From AP-15 sp963787425 (GTDB lineage: Bacteria; Pseudomonadota; Alphaproteobacteria; ATCC43930; CGMCC-115725): a stretch of DNA of 64,000 nt. Positions 18,209 to 28,263 of the stretch are shown here, piece after piece. The stretch lies in NCBI GenBank assembly GCA_963787425.1, contig CAWBCV010000001.1, positions 1,302,001 to 1,366,000 of the forward strand, in the 5' to 3' direction. Each line of letters begins with the position of its first letter. Position 1 is the first letter of the stretch. The notes under the pieces are model-generated. The model saw only the letters and a list, made by a program, of their open reading frames with translations. It did not search any database and was not told where the DNA came from. A program made the position numbers and the translations under genes.

Positions 18209-18386
18209 TTAATGCTTCAGCTCCTCGGTCAATTCCCGCCGGCGCAGCTTGCCCCGGGCGATCGTCTCGAATCTGGTGCGCTGTAGGTAGTACGCCTCAA
18301 CGCACGATATAGATGGGGCGTTCCGGGAAGAGGCGCTGGAATACGCGCCGAGGAACCCAGACCAGGCCGTGGTACTTGCTGCTGTG
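18209..18386 (-). pseudogene. Fragment of a small DUF1488-like protein gene (second of three)
   Basis: KYHGLVWVPRRVFQRLFPER, then after a one-base shift VEAYYLQRTRFETIARGKLR and RRELTEELKH-stop. The first half matches GEYRGVVRMPRQVFQR of the fragment at 14021 and the one at 58745; the second half supplies the C-terminus those two lack. Confidence 0.5.
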
Positions 18387-18712
18387 GGCCCGATCGGATG
18401 ACTGCTTCAAGTCAGCTCGATCTGCCCAGCGCTTCCTCAGCATGCACGGCGCGGTTCACAACACCTTCAACTTTCAACGCCACCTCATCTCCCGATCTGC
18501 ACTGCGGATTTTTCGAGCCGAAGCTACTGCAGAGTGGCAACGGGCCGTCACAGCGGCATGACGCAGCGAGACCTTGGCCCTCAATGCGTGCTCGAAAGAG
18601 TTGCCGTGACAAAGCCCTCCGCTACTCAGCGGGGCAAGGCGGTAACGCAGGAGGTCGGCGAGCGACAGTGGCAAGTCCAAAGCCGTTGGTAGCCTTCATC
18701 AACACACTGCTT

Positions 18713-19654
18713 TTAGCGGTTGGACGGTGGATGCGCTGCATCCAGTTCATCAAGTTCGGCCGGCGTCAGCGTAAGTGAGAGCGCTACGGCGTTCTCCTTT
18801 ACATGCTCCGCCGAGCCGGATTCGGGAATTGCAATCACATTACCATTACGGATGGTCCAGGCCAGCGCGACAGCGGCTGCTGAGCAACCATGTGCGGCGC
18901 CGATACGTGTAAGCACGGAATCCCGCAGCAAATTCGCGCCGGGGCCGCCGAGCGGTGAATAGGCCATCAACGGCATGCCATGCTGCTCGCACCATGGCAG
19001 CAGGTCATGCTCGATGCCGCGATTGCCGAGGTTATAAAGGACCTGATTGGTCGCGCAGCGATCGCCGTGTGAAACACGGAAGAGGTCTTCCATGTCACTG
19101 GCCTTGAAGTTGGACACGCCCCAAGCGTGAATCTTCCCCGCCGCGCGTAGATTTTCGAACGCCTCCACAATGCTGGAAAGCTCGGTCTCCCGACTTGGCC
19201 AGTGCAGCAGGTAGAGGTCGAGATGATCAGTGCCGAGACGGCCGAGGCTCGCGTCGCAAGCCCGCGCAATGCCGTTTCCCATCACGTGATTGGGCCACAC
19301 CTTGGAGACCAGGAATACGCGGTCGCGCTGACCGGCAATCACGCGGCCAATCAATTTCTCGGATCGGCCGTCGCCGTACATCTCAGCAGTGTCGATCAAT
19401 GTCATCCCGAGCGAAACGCCGGTTCGCAGCGCTTCTTCCTCAGCGGCGTCCGGGTGCCTCCCTTGCGCGAGGTTTGCAGAGCCCTGGCCGAGCGCCGGTA
19501 CAATCGTTCCATCATGAAACTTTACCATCGGGGTTGCAGCACGAGCCGATGCACTCGATAGCGCCGCAATCATTGTGCCGGCCGAAAAGAACGACGAGCC
19601 AAGCGCCACGCAAAGTCCATTGAATTCACGCCGGTTCAGCAACTGCTTGTTCAT
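18713..19654 (-). CDS. Aldo/keto reductase with a Tat signal
   Basis: 313 residues. The N-terminus MNKQLLNRREFNGLCVALGS followed by SSASARAA is a twin-arginine signal. The mature barrel has the catalytic tetrad in LIDTAEMYGDGRSEK (Asp, Tyr), FLVSKVWP (Lys) and LYLLHWPSRE (His), with GVSNF and PESGSAEHVKEN near the cofactor end. Export of a folded NADPH enzyme by Tat is plausible but unusual. Substrate unknown. It stands alone. Confidence 0.88.
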   Translation of the reverse strand: MNKQLLNRREFNGLCVALGSSFFSAGTMIAALSSASARAATPMVKFHDGTIVPALGQGSANLAQGRHPDAAEEEALRTGVSLGMTLIDTAEMYGDGRSEKLIGRVIAGQRDRVFLVSKVWPNHVMGNGIARACDASLGRLGTDHLDLYLLHWPSRETELSSIVEAFENLRAAGKIHAWGVSNFKASDMEDLFRVSHGDRCATNQVLYNLGNRGIEHDLLPWCEQHGMPLMAYSPLGGPGANLLRDSVLTRIGAAHGCSAAAVALAWTIRNGNVIAIPESGSAEHVKENAVALSLTLTPAELDELDAAHPPSNR

Positions 19655-20601
19655 ACTTCACTCCCACAGGCGGTCTGCCGGCGGGGCAAAGGGCGCGACC
19701 TCATGCTCCGCCCCGAGCCCTTGGAAGCGCCTCCTCCCATTACATTCCATTTCGGTTTACCCTCTCCGGCTTTGGGCGTCACGGTGGTATTATCACACTG
19801 CTTTGCTGGCCGTACATCTGGAACCTGCCAGCGATAAGTTCGTTGCAAGTCGGGAAAGCCGATCGAGATTATAGTGCTTTCCGGAGGGTTAAGGCGGGAC
19901 CGAAGATTCGCTGACTCGCCGCCGCCGCAAAAGGAAAGGCGGTTCTGTGCGCGCCATCGGACTTCTCCGCACTGACGCCACACGGCAAGGCTGTGCGACT
20001 TCCCAATGAGAACGGTCGGGCGTTGCCGGGCCGGCATGGCGATTATGTGCAGTGGCCGAGTTAAGGATCGCCTCGTGTCAGCCAGCCACGTCGCGTCGTT
20101 CTGCTTCAGGTGTGACAGCACGCGGCAGATGGCAGCCGCACCGTCGGGCGTACCGACCACGAGGGGATGGATCCCATCACACCACAGTCGTAGCCTCGCG
20201 CGATGGCTTGGCGCGTGCCTCCTGACGAGCCTCGCCAACGACGACGACGAGACTTGAGACTCGGTCCCGGCGGCATACGGTCCGAATTACAGGCGGCTCC
20301 AGGAAATCAGCCAAAATATGCCCCCGGCAACTTCTTCCACCTGAACCAGAACATTCGTCCGTTGGTGTGAAGCGAGGGAGCGGTGCTCCCCGCACCGACG
20401 AGGTGACCCATACCCTGTTATCCTTCCGTTACAAATGGATGAGCTGCCTTTGTCACTCTAGCGGGGTGCGGTCCAGAGAGGCGGCGAGATCCAACCGAGT
20501 TTCATGGACGGCAATCGCACTTTGGCACCGGGCGGCGGCTTCGCGTGGGGGCGCTCGCGCATATATTCGTAAGCGAGATTGCAGCGCCCTTTGGTTCGGG
20601 G
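19655..20601. other. Gap of about 950 bp without a recognised gene
   Basis: A 195-codon minus-strand frame (19651-20238) has no recognisable motif and overlaps the reductase start; it is probably spurious. Nothing else is supported. Confidence 0.5.
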
Positions 20602-21858
20602 TTATTGGCATTCCAGAGCGCGTCCGCTCAGCTTGCAGTGGGCCAGCGCACTATCGTCGCCATCGTAAAGAGTTCCGTCCCAACCCGCGGCGGTTCGCTC
20701 CAGCAGGAAGAACCCGAAGCGCTCGAGCGCGAACGCCTTTCGCGTCTTGAATCCGTCGATCTCCGCGCCGAGGAGTGGCGCTTTGCCTAGCGGCAGCATT
20801 GTATCGCCGCTGTCTCCTACAATCAGCTGCGCCGGTCGTTCGGGCCCAAATTCATAGCTCGTGAAATCGTGCAGGTGGCCCGAAACCACCATATCGAGGC
20901 CGGGCGGAATCTGCCCATGACTTGCTTCCTGCAAGGTCGCATTCAGGTTTCGCCCGGCCAACTCGCCTTGAGCCAAGGCCCAGAGCGGCCGATGGGTGAG
21001 GAGCCAGGCATGGGACGGTGCCGTCTTTAGTAGGCTCGCTATTTGGGTGGCATAGGCTGCAACTTTTTCAGTGGGGGCCATGAAATCGTCTGCATCAGCG
21101 CTGTCGAGTATCCGCAAATCGAGCTCACTCACATGGAGCGTATAGGGGTCGGTGCGCGCCGTGCAAGCCGCCGACGCGAGATGCGGGTCGAGGAGGCGAC
21201 GCCACCCTTCACCGCCGCGGCCACAAAGCTCGTGGTTGCCGCGCACCAGAACCCACGGCGCGGCGGACAATAGGGGCGCTGCCGGTGCAAAAAAATCCGC
21301 CTGCCAGGTGGTCCAGCTGTCCCCGTGGGGGCTGCCGGCGCAGCCGTCGCGCCCAGCGGGACACGGCGTCTCGCGGTAATAGTAATCGCCGACATGCATT
21401 ACGAGGTCCGGCCTGTGGCTAGCCGCTCGCAGCGCAATCGCGGCAAACGGCCACGCCCGTGGGTCGTTGCAATCCTGGACCGCACGCCCTTCAAGTCGAC
21501 AACCGGTGTCGCCGAGGACAACGATGCGTCGTACCTCCTGCGGAAGAACCGGTGTTGGTGACCCGGCAATAGTGAGGTTCGCCGTGGTGGCCGGCGCTCG
21601 CGTCTCGCAGACTACCACCGGGAAATCGGGTTCTGCGGCGGCGCGGGGCCGCATGGGTAACTCGGTCCCATCCGCCACTGCTTCTGGACACGCTGCGTCG
21701 GCAGCTACCACGCTTCGAACCGAAAGCGTGCCATCGGAGCCAAGCAAGGTCCACGTGAGTGGATGATCGGCCGCATTTGCGGCGGCCGAGGCGAACATCG
21801 CAACGACGACCCGAAACACGAACCACCTTGCCGACCCAGCATTCGCGCCTAATGACAT
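20602..21858 (-). CDS. Exported calcineurin-like metallophosphoesterase
   Basis: About 418 residues from the ATG giving MSLGANAGSARWFVFRVVVA then MFASAAANAAD, a Sec signal peptide; a Met six codons earlier is possible. The metallophosphatase motifs are in order: VLGDTGCR, HVGDYYYRE, VRGNHELCG, LLTHRPLW and VSGHLHDF. A beta-rich N-terminal region precedes the catalytic domain and several Cys pairs suggest a periplasmic fold. Phosphatase substrate unknown. Confidence 0.87.
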   Translation of the reverse strand: MSLGANAGSARWFVFRVVVAMFASAAANAADHPLTWTLLGSDGTLSVRSVVAADAACPEAVADGTELPMRPRAAAEPDFPVVVCETRAPATTANLTIAGSPTPVLPQEVRRIVVLGDTGCRLEGRAVQDCNDPRAWPFAAIALRAASHRPDLVMHVGDYYYRETPCPAGRDGCAGSPHGDSWTTWQADFFAPAAPLLSAAPWVLVRGNHELCGRGGEGWRRLLDPHLASAACTARTDPYTLHVSELDLRILDSADADDFMAPTEKVAAYATQIASLLKTAPSHAWLLTHRPLWALAQGELAGRNLNATLQEASHGQIPPGLDMVVSGHLHDFTSYEFGPERPAQLIVGDSGDTMLPLGKAPLLGAEIDGFKTRKAFALERFGFFLLERTAAGWDGTLYDGDDSALAHCKLSGRALECQ

Positions 21859-22151
21859 CTTACACCCGTTGAGCAACGCAGGTCTTCGCTCCGAACGGCG
21901 GCTTCCTTCAGACGAGCATTATCGATTAGTGCTCAGGGGTGGAAGGGCGCCGTTAGGAACCGTCATCTCTGACGATCGGGCGAGAACGGACCAGCATCAG
22001 GCGCCGATGGGGCTGTTGACTAGAATGCGCGCTTTTCTGCCCGGAGAGGGATGCGGGTAGCGGCGAAACGCCGCTCGCGCGATCGTGAGGTGCTCGTTGC
22101 CGTTGGCTAGACGTATGGTTCCCGCGGTTGGCTAGTTTGAAGGAGTTCTGG

Positions 22152-22931
22152 GTGGCAAAGTACCGGTCGACTGAGCTAGGACGCCGTGCGCTTTTTTACG
22201 TTATAGCTGGCGCCTCTCTACTCACCATCGTGGCAGCTACGCCGTTCCCCGTCCTGGCGCAAACCGGGTCGGGTCCCGACAAAGGGCCGCTCAGAATCGG
22301 CGTGATTGGTGCCGGCCGGGAAGGCAGCGCGCTCGGCACGGCGTTCGCCAAAGCCGGTCACCCGATCATGTTTTCATCGCGCCACCCCGAGCAGTTGACC
22401 GATCTCGTTGCCGCGGCCGGCCCGCTGACGAAAGCCGGGACGGTCGAGCAGGCCATAGCCTTTGCAGACGTCGTACTCCTGGTCGTGCCTTATTCCGCGG
22501 TCGAGCAGATCGGCAAGGATTACGGCAAGCCGCTCGCTACCAAGCAACTGGTGATCGACGTCAGCAATCCGATCGCGCGGCGCGATGGCGAAGAGCTCGT
22601 CAAATGGGTTGATGAGCAAGGGGGTGCCGGCCTTGCTACGCAGCATCTGCTGCCGGGCGCTCATATCGTCCGCGCATTCAATGCGATCGGATCGGCTAAA
22701 GTCGGCGAGCTGGGGCAACGCAAGGGAGAGGTCGGTGTGCCGATCGCCGGCAATGACCCGGACGCGATCGCGCTGGCAAGCGGGCTCATTAAAGAAATCG
22801 GATTTGAGCCGGTACTGGTCGGGGGCCTAGCCATGGGTAGGTATCTCGTGCCCGGCACCCCGTTGGCAGGTGAGCATACGCCGGTCGAGCTCAAGGAGAT
22901 CGCCTCGACACTCAAGTCAGACAAAAGTTAG
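22152..22931 (+). CDS. NAD(P)-binding F420-oxidoreductase-like protein with signal peptide
   Basis: 259 residues from GTG at 22152, which follows AAGGAG by 6 bp; a TTG at 22128 is also in frame. The N-terminus ELGRRALFYVIAGASLLTIV ending FPVLAQ is a signal sequence, possibly Tat. Then comes a Rossmann fold, LRIGVIGAGREGSALGTAFA, with FSSRHPEQ and VLLVVPYSAVEQI, as in NADPH:F420 oxidoreductase-like proteins. AHIVRAFNAIGS is also typical. The next gene, a transporter, begins 21 bp later, so the two are likely one operon. Confidence 0.82.
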   Translation: MAKYRSTELGRRALFYVIAGASLLTIVAATPFPVLAQTGSGPDKGPLRIGVIGAGREGSALGTAFAKAGHPIMFSSRHPEQLTDLVAAAGPLTKAGTVEQAIAFADVVLLVVPYSAVEQIGKDYGKPLATKQLVIDVSNPIARRDGEELVKWVDEQGGAGLATQHLLPGAHIVRAFNAIGSAKVGELGQRKGEVGVPIAGNDPDAIALASGLIKEIGFEPVLVGGLAMGRYLVPGTPLAGEHTPVELKEIASTLKSDKS

Positions 22932-22952
22932 CGCGAAACTCGCGAGAGCGCT

Positions 22953-24296
22953 GTGACCGGGCCCGCACCGCCGATCGGCACCTTCGAACACACCCGGTTT
23001 GTCCACCGAATACTGCAGCGGGTCGTGGCTGTGGAACCGGAGGAGGCTCGGGTCGTACTATGGTGTTGGCTTTATATTTTCGCCGTCCTGTCCTCGTACT
23101 ACATCATGAGGCCGATACGCGACGAGATGGGGGTCGCGGGCGGCGTCAACAATCTGCAATGGCTGTTTACCGGCACTCTTGCGGGCATGCTGCTTCTGAA
23201 CCTACCGTTCGCTTGGTTGGTCAAAAAGTTGCCGCGGCGGCGGTTCATCCCGCTAACCTACCGCTTCTTTGCCGCAAATATATTGCTGTTCGCGGCGGCT
23301 CTCCACCGTGCCGACCCGGCGCAGACAGTATGGATTGGTCGGATCTTTTTTATATGGGTTTCGGTCTACAACTTGTTTGTCGTCTCGGTGTTCTGGCAGC
23401 TCAACGTCGACCTTTTCAGCCCAGAGCAAGGTAAGCGGCTATTCGGGTTCATCGCCGCCGGCGCGACGATCGGCGCAATCTGCGGCTCTGCCCTGACCGC
23501 CAGTCTGGCGCGTAGCGTCTCGCAAACTCTACTGCTGCTGGGCGCGGCTATTTTGCTCGAAGTCGCGGTTTTCAGCGTTGGCCGCCTCGCGCGCCTATCG
23601 CCAACATTGCATCGGCTGCCGACGAGCAGCACCGAAGCGGAGCTAGAAGACAGCCCAATCGGCGGCGGGGTTTTCGCCGGCGTCACCCATGCTGTGCGCT
23701 CGCCTTATCTGCTTGGGGTGAGTGCGTTTATGCTGCTGTTCGCGATTACCGCGACATTTCTCTATTTCCAGCAGGCTGGCATTGTCAGCCACAGCTTTTC
23801 TGACCGCGGCGCGCAGACTACGTTTTTCGCGACGGTCGATCTCGTGGTGAACTGCTTAACCCTGCTGGTCCAACTCTTCTTTACGGGGCGGATCGTGCTT
23901 CTGCTCGGGGTCGGAGTTGCACTTGCGCTGCTTCCCGCACTGACAATGGTTGGTTTCGGTGTTCTAGCGTTCGCACCCAGCCTTGGGACAATTGCCATTT
24001 TTCAGGTATTACGCCGTGCCGGCGATTACGCCATCGCCCGTCCGACGCGCGAGGTGCTCTTCACCGTCGTGCCGCGCGAGGACCGCTACAAGACCAAAGG
24101 GTTTATAGACACCTTCGTTTATCGCCTGGGTGACCAGGTCGGGGCTTGGTCGGTGGCGCTTCTGGGGGGTCTGGAATTGACGGCAGCAGCATTGGCTGCG
24201 GTCCCGATTGCGGCTATTTGGCTGGTCACGGGATTGTGGCTCGGCCGCCGACAAGGAGTGCTCGAGGCATCGTGCGGAAGAGGCCACCGGAAATAG
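22953..24296 (+). CDS. NTP/NDP-exchange (Tlc-like) or MFS-type membrane transporter
   Basis: 447 residues with about 12 hydrophobic segments. The start AVEPEEARVVLWCWLYIFAV, then SSYYIMRPIRDEMG, is characteristic of bacterial proteins of the AAA (ATP:ADP antiporter, Tlc-like) family, as are NLFVVSVFWQLNVDLFSPEQ and KRLFGFIAAGATIGAICGS. The late loop RPTREVLFTVVPREDRYKTK also fits. In free-living bacteria the substrate is not established. GTG start at 22953. Confidence 0.8.
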   Translation: MTGPAPPIGTFEHTRFVHRILQRVVAVEPEEARVVLWCWLYIFAVLSSYYIMRPIRDEMGVAGGVNNLQWLFTGTLAGMLLLNLPFAWLVKKLPRRRFIPLTYRFFAANILLFAAALHRADPAQTVWIGRIFFIWVSVYNLFVVSVFWQLNVDLFSPEQGKRLFGFIAAGATIGAICGSALTASLARSVSQTLLLLGAAILLEVAVFSVGRLARLSPTLHRLPTSSTEAELEDSPIGGGVFAGVTHAVRSPYLLGVSAFMLLFAITATFLYFQQAGIVSHSFSDRGAQTTFFATVDLVVNCLTLLVQLFFTGRIVLLLGVGVALALLPALTMVGFGVLAFAPSLGTIAIFQVLRRAGDYAIARPTREVLFTVVPREDRYKTKGFIDTFVYRLGDQVGAWSVALLGGLELTAAALAAVPIAAIWLVTGLWLGRRQGVLEASCGRGHRK

Positions 24297-25226
24297 CTAG
24301 ACTGTCGTGCGCTGAGGCGCAGCGCTTCCATCCCAGAATAAGAAAAGGCCCGTCGAACTCGTTGTACTCCATGCGGTATGCCCTGCTGCCGGATGCTGGA
24401 ATGAGGATGTTCAAGCCGGCTCTCGCAGGGGGATCTCGGCCCGGGTTCGGCTGCTCCCCAACCCGCAACAGCGCCAGAAATCCGCGAGCTCTGGGACGCC
24501 AGCTGACTTCTGAACGTTTGCAGCGTCGTGAAGAGAGCCAGCTCCGCAGTGATGGCGTCAGAGATCAGGAACATGGCTCTCTTATCGTGTCCCATGCATA
24601 ACTGAGTTTTCGATGTGGGACCGACCACGCAGCGCGGCGCCACTGCGCGAGGTCCTAAGTTTGCTGCTCGATTCCGGCGGACGTCCGCTAGACAGCTGGC
24701 CGATGTAATCTGGCGCCTGTTCTCGCTAAGACAGATATCAATTTCTCCCTGAAGTTTTATCCGATCGTGACCGAAGTTAGAGTTTCGGCAGTAGAGTCGC
24801 TCTCGGCAACAGGCGCCAGCTCCTCCCGGTGGCCGATGGGTGCGCGCGCGGCCCGACCCGGGCGGAATTTCTGCGCGCATCTGTCGGCGGTATCCTGCGG
24901 TCGACCGGCGGAGCAGGGGCTGACCAACCTTGGCGCAATCGCAGCTTAGCTGCGATGATGGCACCTCCGATCTCGTTGACAGGCGAGGTTCGGCCTGGCA
25001 AGCCACTACGGATGCGCGAAAACAGGGCGGATCCTACCGCAACATAGCGCCATTGACGGGTCCCCAGGCAGGACGGAGAATACTTCAATATCGTGCGGCA
25101 ACATCGCGATACGTATACCCGCCGAAGCCGAATGAACCGTGTTCTGGAAGGCATATTGGTGTCGGAGGCAGCTGTGCAGCACGCCAAATCACCGCTGATT
25201 AGCAATTCCCTCAAGGCGATTCCGGG
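24297..25226. other. Gap of about 930 bp without a recognised gene
   Basis: Open frames on both strands (the longest 295 codons, minus, overlapping the transporter) have no domain and look like shadows. Confidence 0.5.
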
Positions 25227-25571
25227 ATACTTACGTTCCTGCTCGTAATTACGAGTTTACCAGCACTAGCCGGGCAAATGACCGTTAGCAACCTTCAGGA
25301 GATCTGCAGTCGTTCTGATAAGGACAGCAAAAAAGCCTGTGATTATTACATACTTGGGGTCACTGAAGGGATCAACCAAGCCGCAACTTTCGTTGCCGAC
25401 AAGAAGACGTTTTGTATGCCTGAAAGCGTATCTTTGATAATTCTTGAATCGTCAATCAAGAAAATGATCGAGGAGGACCTGATGGTTTACCCAGCGGATC
25501 GCGATCTAGCAGCCGTACCATTTGTCCTCGAAGCCACACAGAAGGCGTACCCTTGCCCGGGCGCTGGCTAG
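25227..25571 (+). CDS. Rap1a/Tai-like immunity-domain protein, start uncertain
   Basis: From the ATG at 25278 there are 97 residues: LQEICSRSDKDSKKACDYYI, GVTEGINQAA, TFCMPESVSL and KAYPCPGAG. The pattern C...C-x-Y-I-x-G...FC-x-P...Y-P-C is that of the Rap1a/Tai family, periplasmic immunity proteins of type VI secretion amidase effectors and many orphan homologues. The same frame is open upstream from 25203 and encodes ILTFLLVITSLPALAGQ, a good signal peptide core, but no ATG/GTG/TTG lies there. The true start may be a CTG at 25239, or the 5' end may be damaged. No effector gene is adjacent. Confidence 0.6.
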   Translation: MLTFLLVITSLPALAGQMTVSNLQEICSRSDKDSKKACDYYILGVTEGINQAATFVADKKTFCMPESVSLIILESSIKKMIEEDLMVYPADRDLAAVPFVLEATQKAYPCPGAG

Positions 25572-25866
25572 AGTACTATCGCATTTCCTCACGGCGAAGA
25601 TCCTGCCCGGCCGTCCCGAGGATCGCTAGCTAAGTCGCAAATCCGGGGGAAGTCCGAATGCGGGGGTTCGAAGACAGCTATAAGTGGCGCCATGCGCGCC
25701 GAGCGGCGCGTGTTGTAGGCGATCGCGGTCTGGCTGTTGAACATCGGGATCACGTAGCGATCGACATCGGCGCCGAGCGCGCGCTTTGCCGCTTCTGAAC
25801 TGGGCTTATTCCTCGACGCGCCGTCGACGATGGTGCGGTGGTGAAGGTGAATTGCAGGAAGCGGCG

Positions 25867-25874
25867 CGCGCTAA
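25867..25874. repeat. Target site duplication of the IS66 element (left)
   Basis: CGCGCTAA, repeated at 28702-28709. Confidence 0.85.
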
Positions 25875-25904
25875 GTTTCCATTCGGTGAGCACCGCAGGC
25901 CGGG

Positions 25905-26195
25905 CTATTCGGTCGGTTTGACCTGCGGCGGTGCGCGGCGGGCAGCTCGTTCGTTGGCGATGATCTGCTGCAGGCACTCGATGCCGTCCCTGGTGAAGGC
26001 GGTCACGCCGTCCTCGCCGATGCCGTGGACGCGAAGGCAACCGTCTTCCGGGAACATGTCGATCGACAGCTCGTACAGCCAGTCTTCGTCCTCGCCGAGC
26101 ATGTTGGCGACGTAGCCGATGGTGAAGACGGCTGCGATGGCCGCCACAATCACGCGGCCTGACTTCGCGGCGTTGAACGCGGCCGCCAATTCCAC
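25905..26195 (-). CDS. Accessory protein at the end of the IS66 element
   Basis: 96 residues from GTG at 26195 (VELAAAFNAAKSGRVIVAAI). One hydrophobic segment (GRVIVAAIAAVFTIGYVAN) is followed by an acidic domain (LGEDEDWLYELSIDMFPEDG, then GVTAFTRDGIECLQQIIANE). It overlaps the tnpC end by 46 bp and lies inside the terminal repeats, so it moves with the element. Not recognised; a passenger or accessory factor. Confidence 0.65.
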   Translation of the reverse strand: MELAAAFNAAKSGRVIVAAIAAVFTIGYVANMLGEDEDWLYELSIDMFPEDGCLRVHGIGEDGVTAFTRDGIECLQQIIANERAARRAPPQVKPTE

Positions 26196-27820
26196 GGCAG
26201 GAGTTCGTCGATCCGGTGGGCCGGATGCTCGGCGATCCGGGCCAGGACGTCGGCCAGCCAGGCTTGCGGATCGACATCGTTCAATTTGGCAGTGCCAATC
26301 AGACTGTACATCACTGCGGCGCGCTGGCCGCCGCGGTCGGAACCGGCGAATAACCATGACTTTCTGCCGAGGGCAATTCCGCGTAGCGCTCGCTCGGCGG
26401 CGTTGTTTGAAAGGCAGATCCGTCCGTCATCGAGGAAGCGGGTGAAGGCCGGCCAGCGTTTGAGCATGTAATCCATTGCCTTGGCGAGATCGTTGCCGCG
26501 CGACAGCTTGGCCCGCTGCTGGCGCAGCCAGCTTTCCAGATCGGCGACCAGAGGGGCGCTCAATTCCTGCCGGACAGCCCGACGCCGCTCAGCGCTCTGG
26601 CCGTTGATCGAGCGTTCGATCTCGAACAGCGCATCAATGCGCCGGACCGCCTCCAGCGCCAGCGGCGAGATCACCGCCAGTGTTTTGCCTTGCGCCCTGC
26701 GGCGGGCGGTGGCAGCGAGATCGGCCATCTGGAAGAAGGGTCGCCGGGCATGGACCCAGCACGCCGCCTCGACGATCTGGCCCGGCTTGCGGTCGGCCTC
26801 GTACAGCCTGTTGTATCCGCCAAAGGCGTCGGCCTGGAAGATCCCGGCATAGTCGGCCAGATGCGCCTGAGCATGCTCGCCGGCCCGATCGCGCGAGTAG
26901 TAGAACATCGCTGCCGGCGGGTCCTGCCCGCCGAACGGACGATCGTCGCGCACATAAACCCAACATCGCCCGGTATCGGTCTTGCCCTTGGCCAGGACCG
27001 GCACCGTCGTGTCGTCGCTGTGCAATCGCTCGGCCGCGAAAACGTGTCGCTCAACCCGGCTGAGGAGCGGCGCCAGCGCTGCGCAGCAGCCACCCACCTG
27101 ATCGGCCAGGGTTGACAGGCTGAGGGGTACGCCCTCCCTGGCGTAGCGTTCGGACTGGCGGTTGAGCGGCTGATGCTGCCCGTACTTCTCGAACAGGATC
27201 ATCGCCAGCAGGCTGGGGCCGGCCCAACCCCTGGCAATTACATGGAACGGCGCCGGAGCCTGGCTGATCTTCTCGCAGTCGCGGCAGGTGAACTTCTCGC
27301 GGACGTGCTGGATCACCTTCCACTGCCGCGGGATCACCTCCAGCGTCTCGGTGATGTCCTCGCCCAACTTGCGCAGCCGCGGGCTGCCACAGCACAGGCA
27401 AACAGTCGGGCCCGGTTCGACCACCCGCTCACGCGGCAAATGCTCGGGGAAGGGTTGGCGCGCAGGACGCTTGCGGGTGAAAGCCACCACATTGGTGGTC
27501 TTGGCCACCGCCCGCTCGGCGGCGATCTCGTCCTCAGTGGCCGAACTCTCGAGCTCCTCGAGCGCCAGCTCCATCTGATCGAGCAGCCGCACCGTGCGTT
27601 CCGAGCGCTGGCCATAGAGCTGGCGCGTCAGCTTTGCGATCTGCAATTGCTGATGGGCGATCACGGCTTGATCGTCGGAGGCCTTGGCCTTGGCCACCGC
27701 CAGTTCCGCCTCGACCCGGGCCGCCCTGGCCGCTTCCTCGATGCGCTTTGCGCGCTCCTCGACCAGCGCCGCCTGCAGCGCGGCGATGTCGTCGGGGAGG
27801 TCCTCGGGCGTCGTCGTCAC
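26150..27820 (-). CDS. tnpC: IS66 family transposase TnpC
   Basis: 556 residues. An N-terminal coiled-coil/leucine-rich region ends in QLYGQRSERTVRLLDQMELA; a zinc-binding segment follows (CLCCGSPRLRKLGEDITE and FTCRDCEKISQ). The DDE domain has LHSDDTTVPVLAKGK, FQADAFGGYNRLYE and LSNNAAERALRGIALGRKSW (Glu), then the C-terminal PAHRIDELLPWNW typical of the family. Confidence 0.93.
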   Translation of the reverse strand: MTTTPEDLPDDIAALQAALVEERAKRIEEAARAARVEAELAVAKAKASDDQAVIAHQQLQIAKLTRQLYGQRSERTVRLLDQMELALEELESSATEDEIAAERAVAKTTNVVAFTRKRPARQPFPEHLPRERVVEPGPTVCLCCGSPRLRKLGEDITETLEVIPRQWKVIQHVREKFTCRDCEKISQAPAPFHVIARGWAGPSLLAMILFEKYGQHQPLNRQSERYAREGVPLSLSTLADQVGGCCAALAPLLSRVERHVFAAERLHSDDTTVPVLAKGKTDTGRCWVYVRDDRPFGGQDPPAAMFYYSRDRAGEHAQAHLADYAGIFQADAFGGYNRLYEADRKPGQIVEAACWVHARRPFFQMADLAATARRRAQGKTLAVISPLALEAVRRIDALFEIERSINGQSAERRRAVRQELSAPLVADLESWLRQQRAKLSRGNDLAKAMDYMLKRWPAFTRFLDDGRICLSNNAAERALRGIALGRKSWLFAGSDRGGQRAAVMYSLIGTAKLNDVDPQAWLADVLARIAEHPAHRIDELLPWNWRPRSTPRSQAA

Positions 27821-27915
27821 GGGCCCGATTATCCCACATCGCTACGACCGAGCGTTACTCAACCACAGGGTGAGTCAATCGGTCGCAGCCCCTGATCAGG
27901 TCAAGCGGCAGGCTG

Positions 27916-28263
27916 TCAGCCGGCCGCCTCCGGGCGCCAGGTGCGCACTGGGTTCCGCCAATCGATCCCGTCGAGCATGTAGGCCAATTGCGCCGCACTG
28001 ATCGCGACGATGCCGTCGGCCGGCGACGGCCACAGGAACCGGCCACGCTCCAGCCGCTTGGCGTAGAGCGACATGCCAATGCCGTCATGCCACAGAATTT
28101 TTATTAAATGACCTCTTCTGCCACGGAAGACGTACAAATCGCCGGCATGCGGATCGCGCTTCAATACTTCTTGGACTTGCAGCGCCAGGCTGTTCATCCC
28201 ACGCCGCATGTCGGTGTGGCCGACTGCCAGCCAGACGCGCACCCCCGAAGGGACCGGGATCAT
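27916..28263 (-). CDS. tnpB: IS66 Orf2-type protein TnpB
   Basis: 115 residues starting MIPVPSGVRVWLAVGHTDMR then RGMNSLALQVQEVL and DLYVFRGRRGHLIKILWHDG. The ATG at 28263 overlaps the tnpA stop (ATGA), the standard IS66 coupling. Confidence 0.92.
   Translation of the reverse strand: MIPVPSGVRVWLAVGHTDMRRGMNSLALQVQEVLKRDPHAGDLYVFRGRRGHLIKILWHDGIGMSLYAKRLERGRFLWPSPADGIVAISAAQLAYMLDGIDWRNPVRTWRPEAAG

Noticed and set aside
19651..20238. 195-codon minus-strand frame
   Set aside because: No domain, no ribosome site, overlaps the aldo/keto reductase start.
24119..25006. 295-codon minus-strand frame
   Set aside because: Overlaps the transporter end; low-complexity Arg/Ser/Pro composition.
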